Below are positions 60,893-64,000 of a stretch of DNA of 64,000 nucleotides, in pieces (the first letter of the stretch is position 1; each line of letters starts with the position of its first letter). The position numbers were made by a program, and so were the translations under genes. Under the pieces are notes generated by a model that was not told where the DNA came from, ran no database searches, and saw only the letters and a program-made list of their open reading frames with translations. Source of the DNA: Pedobacter schmidteae (GTDB lineage: Bacteria; Bacteroidota; Bacteroidia; Sphingobacteriales; Sphingobacteriaceae); assembly GCF_900564155.1 (NCBI RefSeq), contig NZ_LS999839.1, forward strand, positions 5,453,097-5,517,096, in the 5' to 3' direction.

Positions 60893-63205
60893 TTGGATTA
60901 TTTAGCAGGTTTAAACCCCCAACAACGCGCAGCAGTAGAAAACACACAAGGACCGGCAATGATTGTTGCAGGTGCGGGCTCCGGAAAAACAAGAGTAATC
61001 ACTTTCAGAGTGGCCTATTTGATTCAAAAAGGAGTAGATCCGTTCAATATCCTTGTGCTTACCTTTACCAACAAAGCCTCCAAAGACATGCGCGAGCGTA
61101 TCATGAAGGTTGTTGGCCCCGAAGCTAAGAACATCTGGATGGGTACCTTTCACTCCGTTTTTTCCAAAATATTGAGAGTAGAAGCTGAAAAGATAGGCTA
61201 TCCTTCCAATTTCACCATCTATGATACCGACGATAGCAAAAGTCTGATCCGCACCATACTGCGTGAAATGCAGCTGGACGATAAACTGTACAATCCTAAT
61301 TTTGTATACAACCGTATTTCTTCGGCAAAAAACAACCTGGTTTCGCACACAGAATACATGCAAAGCCCCGAAATCCAGGCCGAAGACATCAGCAATAAAC
61401 GCCCGTTGATAGGTGTAATTTACGAAACCTATACCAAACGTTGCTTTAAAGCCGGGGCAATGGATTTTGATGATTTGCTGTTTAAAACCAATGTGTTATT
61501 AAAAACACATCCCGACGTATTGAATAAATACCAGCAGAAATTTAAATACCTGATGGTAGATGAGTACCAGGATACCAACTTTTCGCAGTACACCATTGTT
61601 AAGAAACTGGCCGCAGCTTACCAGAACATCTGCGTAGTGGGTGATGATGCACAAAGTATTTATGCTTTTAGGGGTGCAAACATTCAGAATATATTAAACT
61701 TTGAGCGCGATTATCCCGACCTGAAAGTATATAAACTGGAGCAGAACTACCGCTCAACCCAAAATATTGTAGAGGTAGCCAACAGTATTATTGCCAATAA
61801 CAAAAATCAGCTCGAAAAAAATGTATTCTCCGACAATGAGTCGGGCGACCGGATTAAGGTTCAGCGTGCGTTTACCGACAATGAAGAAGGCAAGATGGTG
61901 GCCGATTCCATTGTTCAGGAACGCAGTACCAAAGGTTATAATTACAATGATTTCGCTATCCTTTACCGGACCAATGCTCAGTCCAGGGCAATGGAGGAAG
62001 CCCTGAGGAAACTCAATATTCCTTATAAAATATACGGAGGATTGTCTTTCTATCAGCGTAAAGAGATTAAAGACTTAATTGCTTATTTCAGGCTTACCTT
62101 TAATCCGGCAGATGAAGAGGCTATAAAAAGGGTGATCAATTATCCAAAAAGAGGGCTTGGCGATACTACTGTCGAAAAAATCAGTGTAGCTGCCGATCAA
62201 CACAATATCACCATGTGGCAGGTTATCTGCAACCCGCAACAATACATACCTGGCCGTGTGGCCAATCAATTGAATGATTTTGCAGTAATGATACAAAGCT
62301 TTGCAGCAGAATCTAAAAAACAGGATGCCTATGAAACCGCCTTATATATTGCGCAACATTCAGGTATTTTGAAAGAATTGCATGCCGATCAGTCTGAAGA
62401 AGGTCGCGGTCGTCATGAAAACATTCAGGAATTGCTAAACGGGATCAAGGAATTTGGCGAAAGAGAAGACATTGAGGACCGTAGTCTTGCTGTTTTTATG
62501 CAGGATATTGCCTTGCTGACCAATGACGATAAAGCTGACGATAAAAACAAGGATACGGTTTCATTAATGACCATCCACTCTTCTAAAGGACTGGAATTCA
62601 AAAATGTTTTTGTTGTCGGACTGGAAGAAAACCTCTTCCCTTCTCAGATGTCGCTCAATTCAAGAACCGATCTGGAAGAAGAACGCAGGCTATTTTATGT
62701 CGCCGTAACCCGCGCCGAAAAGAAATTAACCCTTACGTATTCCACTTCACGCTACAGATGGGGCACACTCACCAATTGCGAGCCAAGCCGGTTTATTGAC
62801 GAAATCAATGCCCGTTTCCTTGAAATTGAAGTGGCAAAACCAGCCAAAAGCAGTCTTGGTGACAACAGTTTTAACGACGAGAGACGTACCTGGACGCAGC
62901 AGCGTGATACTTTCAGCAAGCCTAAACTTAGTTCACCTGCCTCTACCGGAACCGTAAGTGCTTCGGCCCCGAGACCAAAAACAACCTCTTTATTACCTAA
63001 GGCACACGTACCTACACCGGGTTTTGCACCCGATGCAGCAGCCGACTTTCAAAATGGTATGGATGTAGAACACGAAAAATTTGGCTTTGGCAAGATCATT
63101 AGCCTGGAAGGCAGCCTACCCGACGTAAAAGCGACTGTATTTTTCCAGGGTTTGGGCAATAAACAGTTATTATTAAAATTTGCTAAGTTGCGAATTGTTA
63201 AATAA
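60893..63205 (+). CDS. uvrD: ATP-dependent DNA helicase PcrA/UvrD
   Basis: A 770-residue superfamily 1A 3'-5' helicase. Q-motif LNPQQRAAV, Walker A AGAGSGKT, Ia VLTFTNKASKDMRER, Walker B MVDEYQDTN, III VVGDDAQSIYAFRGA, IV KLEQNYRS, V TIHSSKGLEFKNVFV and VI FYVAVTRAEKKL. A C-terminal tail (about 670-770) ends with a FGFGKIISLEGSLPDVKATV Tudor-like domain that can contact RNA polymerase in PcrA. The conserved start MDYLAGLNPQQ is at a TTG codon (60893-60895); no ATG lies upstream in frame near it, so TTG is the likely start. It acts in nucleotide excision and mismatch repair. Confidence 0.93.
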   Translation: MDYLAGLNPQQRAAVENTQGPAMIVAGAGSGKTRVITFRVAYLIQKGVDPFNILVLTFTNKASKDMRERIMKVVGPEAKNIWMGTFHSVFSKILRVEAEKIGYPSNFTIYDTDDSKSLIRTILREMQLDDKLYNPNFVYNRISSAKNNLVSHTEYMQSPEIQAEDISNKRPLIGVIYETYTKRCFKAGAMDFDDLLFKTNVLLKTHPDVLNKYQQKFKYLMVDEYQDTNFSQYTIVKKLAAAYQNICVVGDDAQSIYAFRGANIQNILNFERDYPDLKVYKLEQNYRSTQNIVEVANSIIANNKNQLEKNVFSDNESGDRIKVQRAFTDNEEGKMVADSIVQERSTKGYNYNDFAILYRTNAQSRAMEEALRKLNIPYKIYGGLSFYQRKEIKDLIAYFRLTFNPADEEAIKRVINYPKRGLGDTTVEKISVAADQHNITMWQVICNPQQYIPGRVANQLNDFAVMIQSFAAESKKQDAYETALYIAQHSGILKELHADQSEEGRGRHENIQELLNGIKEFGEREDIEDRSLAVFMQDIALLTNDDKADDKNKDTVSLMTIHSSKGLEFKNVFVVGLEENLFPSQMSLNSRTDLEEERRLFYVAVTRAEKKLTLTYSTSRYRWGTLTNCEPSRFIDEINARFLEIEVAKPAKSSLGDNSFNDERRTWTQQRDTFSKPKLSSPASTGTVSASAPRPKTTSLLPKAHVPTPGFAPDAAADFQNGMDVEHEKFGFGKIISLEGSLPDVKATVFFQGLGNKQLLLKFAKLRIVK

Positions 63206-63460
63206 GCCTTATATTTACACCACTTACAGGTTGCCTGTGTAGTACTAAAACAAATAAAAAACTGATTGTAATACACAAAAAGCAGTATTTTGGCGTTATT
63301 TCTTAAATAACTATACCGCTGCAAATGGTTCTGAAAATGATTATAGCAACAGGCTGATCATAGATAACAGCACCATGATGAGTTGAAAATAAAACAAATA
63401 ATAAACTCAGCATAAATCTGAACAATTAAAGAAATTAAAATATTAACGAAAACATAGTAG

Positions 63461-64000
63461 ATGAATTTCGAATATAATACCACAAGAAGTGAGTTGATAT
63501 TGGCCGAATATGGCCGTAATGTACAAAACATGGTAAAGTACATTATTGAACTTCCCGATCTTGAAGAACGCAATAAATACGCCCAGGCTGTAATCGATCT
63601 GATGGGCTTTTTAAACCCACATTTACGTGATGTAGCTGATTTCAAACATAAATTATGGGATCACCTGCACATCATTTCGGGTTATAAAATTGATGTAGAC
63701 AGCCCCTACCCTAAACCAACTCCCGAAGATGCCATGGTAAAACCACAACATATCGGCTATCCTCAACAAAGAATTACCTATAAACACTATGGTAAAACAG
63801 TAGAGATGATGATCGAAAAAGCAAAGGAAGTGGAAGAACCGGAACGCAGGGCAGCAATGGTACAAGGTATAGCCAATTTTATGAAAATGGCCTATGTAAC
63901 CTGGAACAAAGACAGCGTTGCCGATGAAACCATTTTAAAAAACCTGCGCGAATTATCGGGCGGGCAACTGCAACTGGATGAAAATGTGAACCTGAATAAA
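63461..64000 (+). CDS. DUF4290 family protein (3' end cut by window edge)
   Basis: The frame from the ATG at 63461 to the window end gives 180 residues with no stop. It starts MNFEYNTTRSELILAEYGR and has NVQNMVKYIIELPDLEERNK, FLNPHLRDVADFKHKLWDHL and ERRAAMVQGIANFMKMAYVT, the pattern of the Bacteroidota-specific DUF4290. The function is unknown. No gene is seen in the 255 bp before it. Confidence 0.85.
   Translation, partial: MNFEYNTTRSELILAEYGRNVQNMVKYIIELPDLEERNKYAQAVIDLMGFLNPHLRDVADFKHKLWDHLHIISGYKIDVDSPYPKPTPEDAMVKPQHIGYPQQRITYKHYGKTVEMMIEKAKEVEEPERRAAMVQGIANFMKMAYVTWNKDSVADETILKNLRELSGGQLQLDENVNLNK

Noticed and set aside
1..64000. CRISPR arrays, insertion sequences, prophage or rRNA operon
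   Set aside because: No regularly spaced repeats, transposase genes with flanking inverted repeats, phage structural genes or rRNA sequence were seen.

Overview
The window looks like chromosomal DNA of a Sphingobacteriaceae-type Bacteroidota, most like Pedobacter. The evidence is an ECF sigma/FecR/SusC/SusD locus, promoters of the TTTG-N20-TAnnTTTG type with almost no Shine-Dalgarno sites, Bacteroidota-specific families (DUF3822, DUF4290, a short RpoD-like sigma factor, a GH130/GT4 pair) and a moderate-to-low G+C content. Most of the window is an ordinary core genome. All functional calls come from reading motifs and translations; no database search was run.

Layout. 1-16 kb: a partial UvrA paralogue that lacks the UvrB-binding domain, divergent from an AraC regulator; GtrA plus a GT39 membrane glycosyltransferase; a histidine kinase facing an orphan four-helix-bundle sensor; a RecD-like helicase; DUF3822-rsmD-coaD; a NUDIX hydrolase; a sigma-70 paralogue; pyrE; an MFS exporter. 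16.2-19.9 kb is a small accessory island: a PIN toxin with a 57-residue antitoxin, an Rpn-family nuclease followed by a free-standing second copy of its C-terminal segment, a Crp/Fnr-like pseudogene with two in-frame amber codons, and two small unknown genes. 20-28 kb (minus strand): ECF sigma, FecR, SusC with an STN domain, SusD and a TlpA-DUF3738 protein, which together form a regulated outer-membrane uptake locus.

28.7-45.9 kb: an alcohol dehydrogenase, a 68-residue double-glycine leader peptide with its own terminator, clpB, a GT4 glycosyltransferase fused to an alpha/alpha-barrel domain and convergent with a GH130 phosphorylase, an OmpW-like barrel, an S9 peptidase, two tandem lipoprotein polysaccharide deacetylases, a Gre-like factor, a nitroreductase and an ABC-F protein.

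45.9-49.6 kb is the most coherent regulated system. Three copies of a TGCAA-N5-TTGCA palindrome occur here, two of them directly upstream of TAnnTTTG -7 elements. They precede merC and an operon of a 42-residue micro-lipoprotein, a MacB/LolD-like ATPase, an FtsX-like permease with a 13-histidine loop, a DUF3299 protein and a Fur-family regulator. A decayed COG0523 (CobW-like) GTPase fragment lies beside the first palindrome. I infer a zinc (Zur) regulon. The 3' end of the fur-family gene contains a perfect 17-bp hairpin inside its coding sequence.

49.5-64 kb: SlyD, YyaL, dipeptide epimerase, YceI, cardiolipin synthase, tRNA-Leu(CAG), a GH25 lysozyme-like protein and an M20 dipeptidase; then an AT-rich accessory patch (58.7-60.8 kb) with HAD-like and ParB-like genes of unknown role; then pcrA/uvrD with a TTG start and a partial DUF4290 gene.
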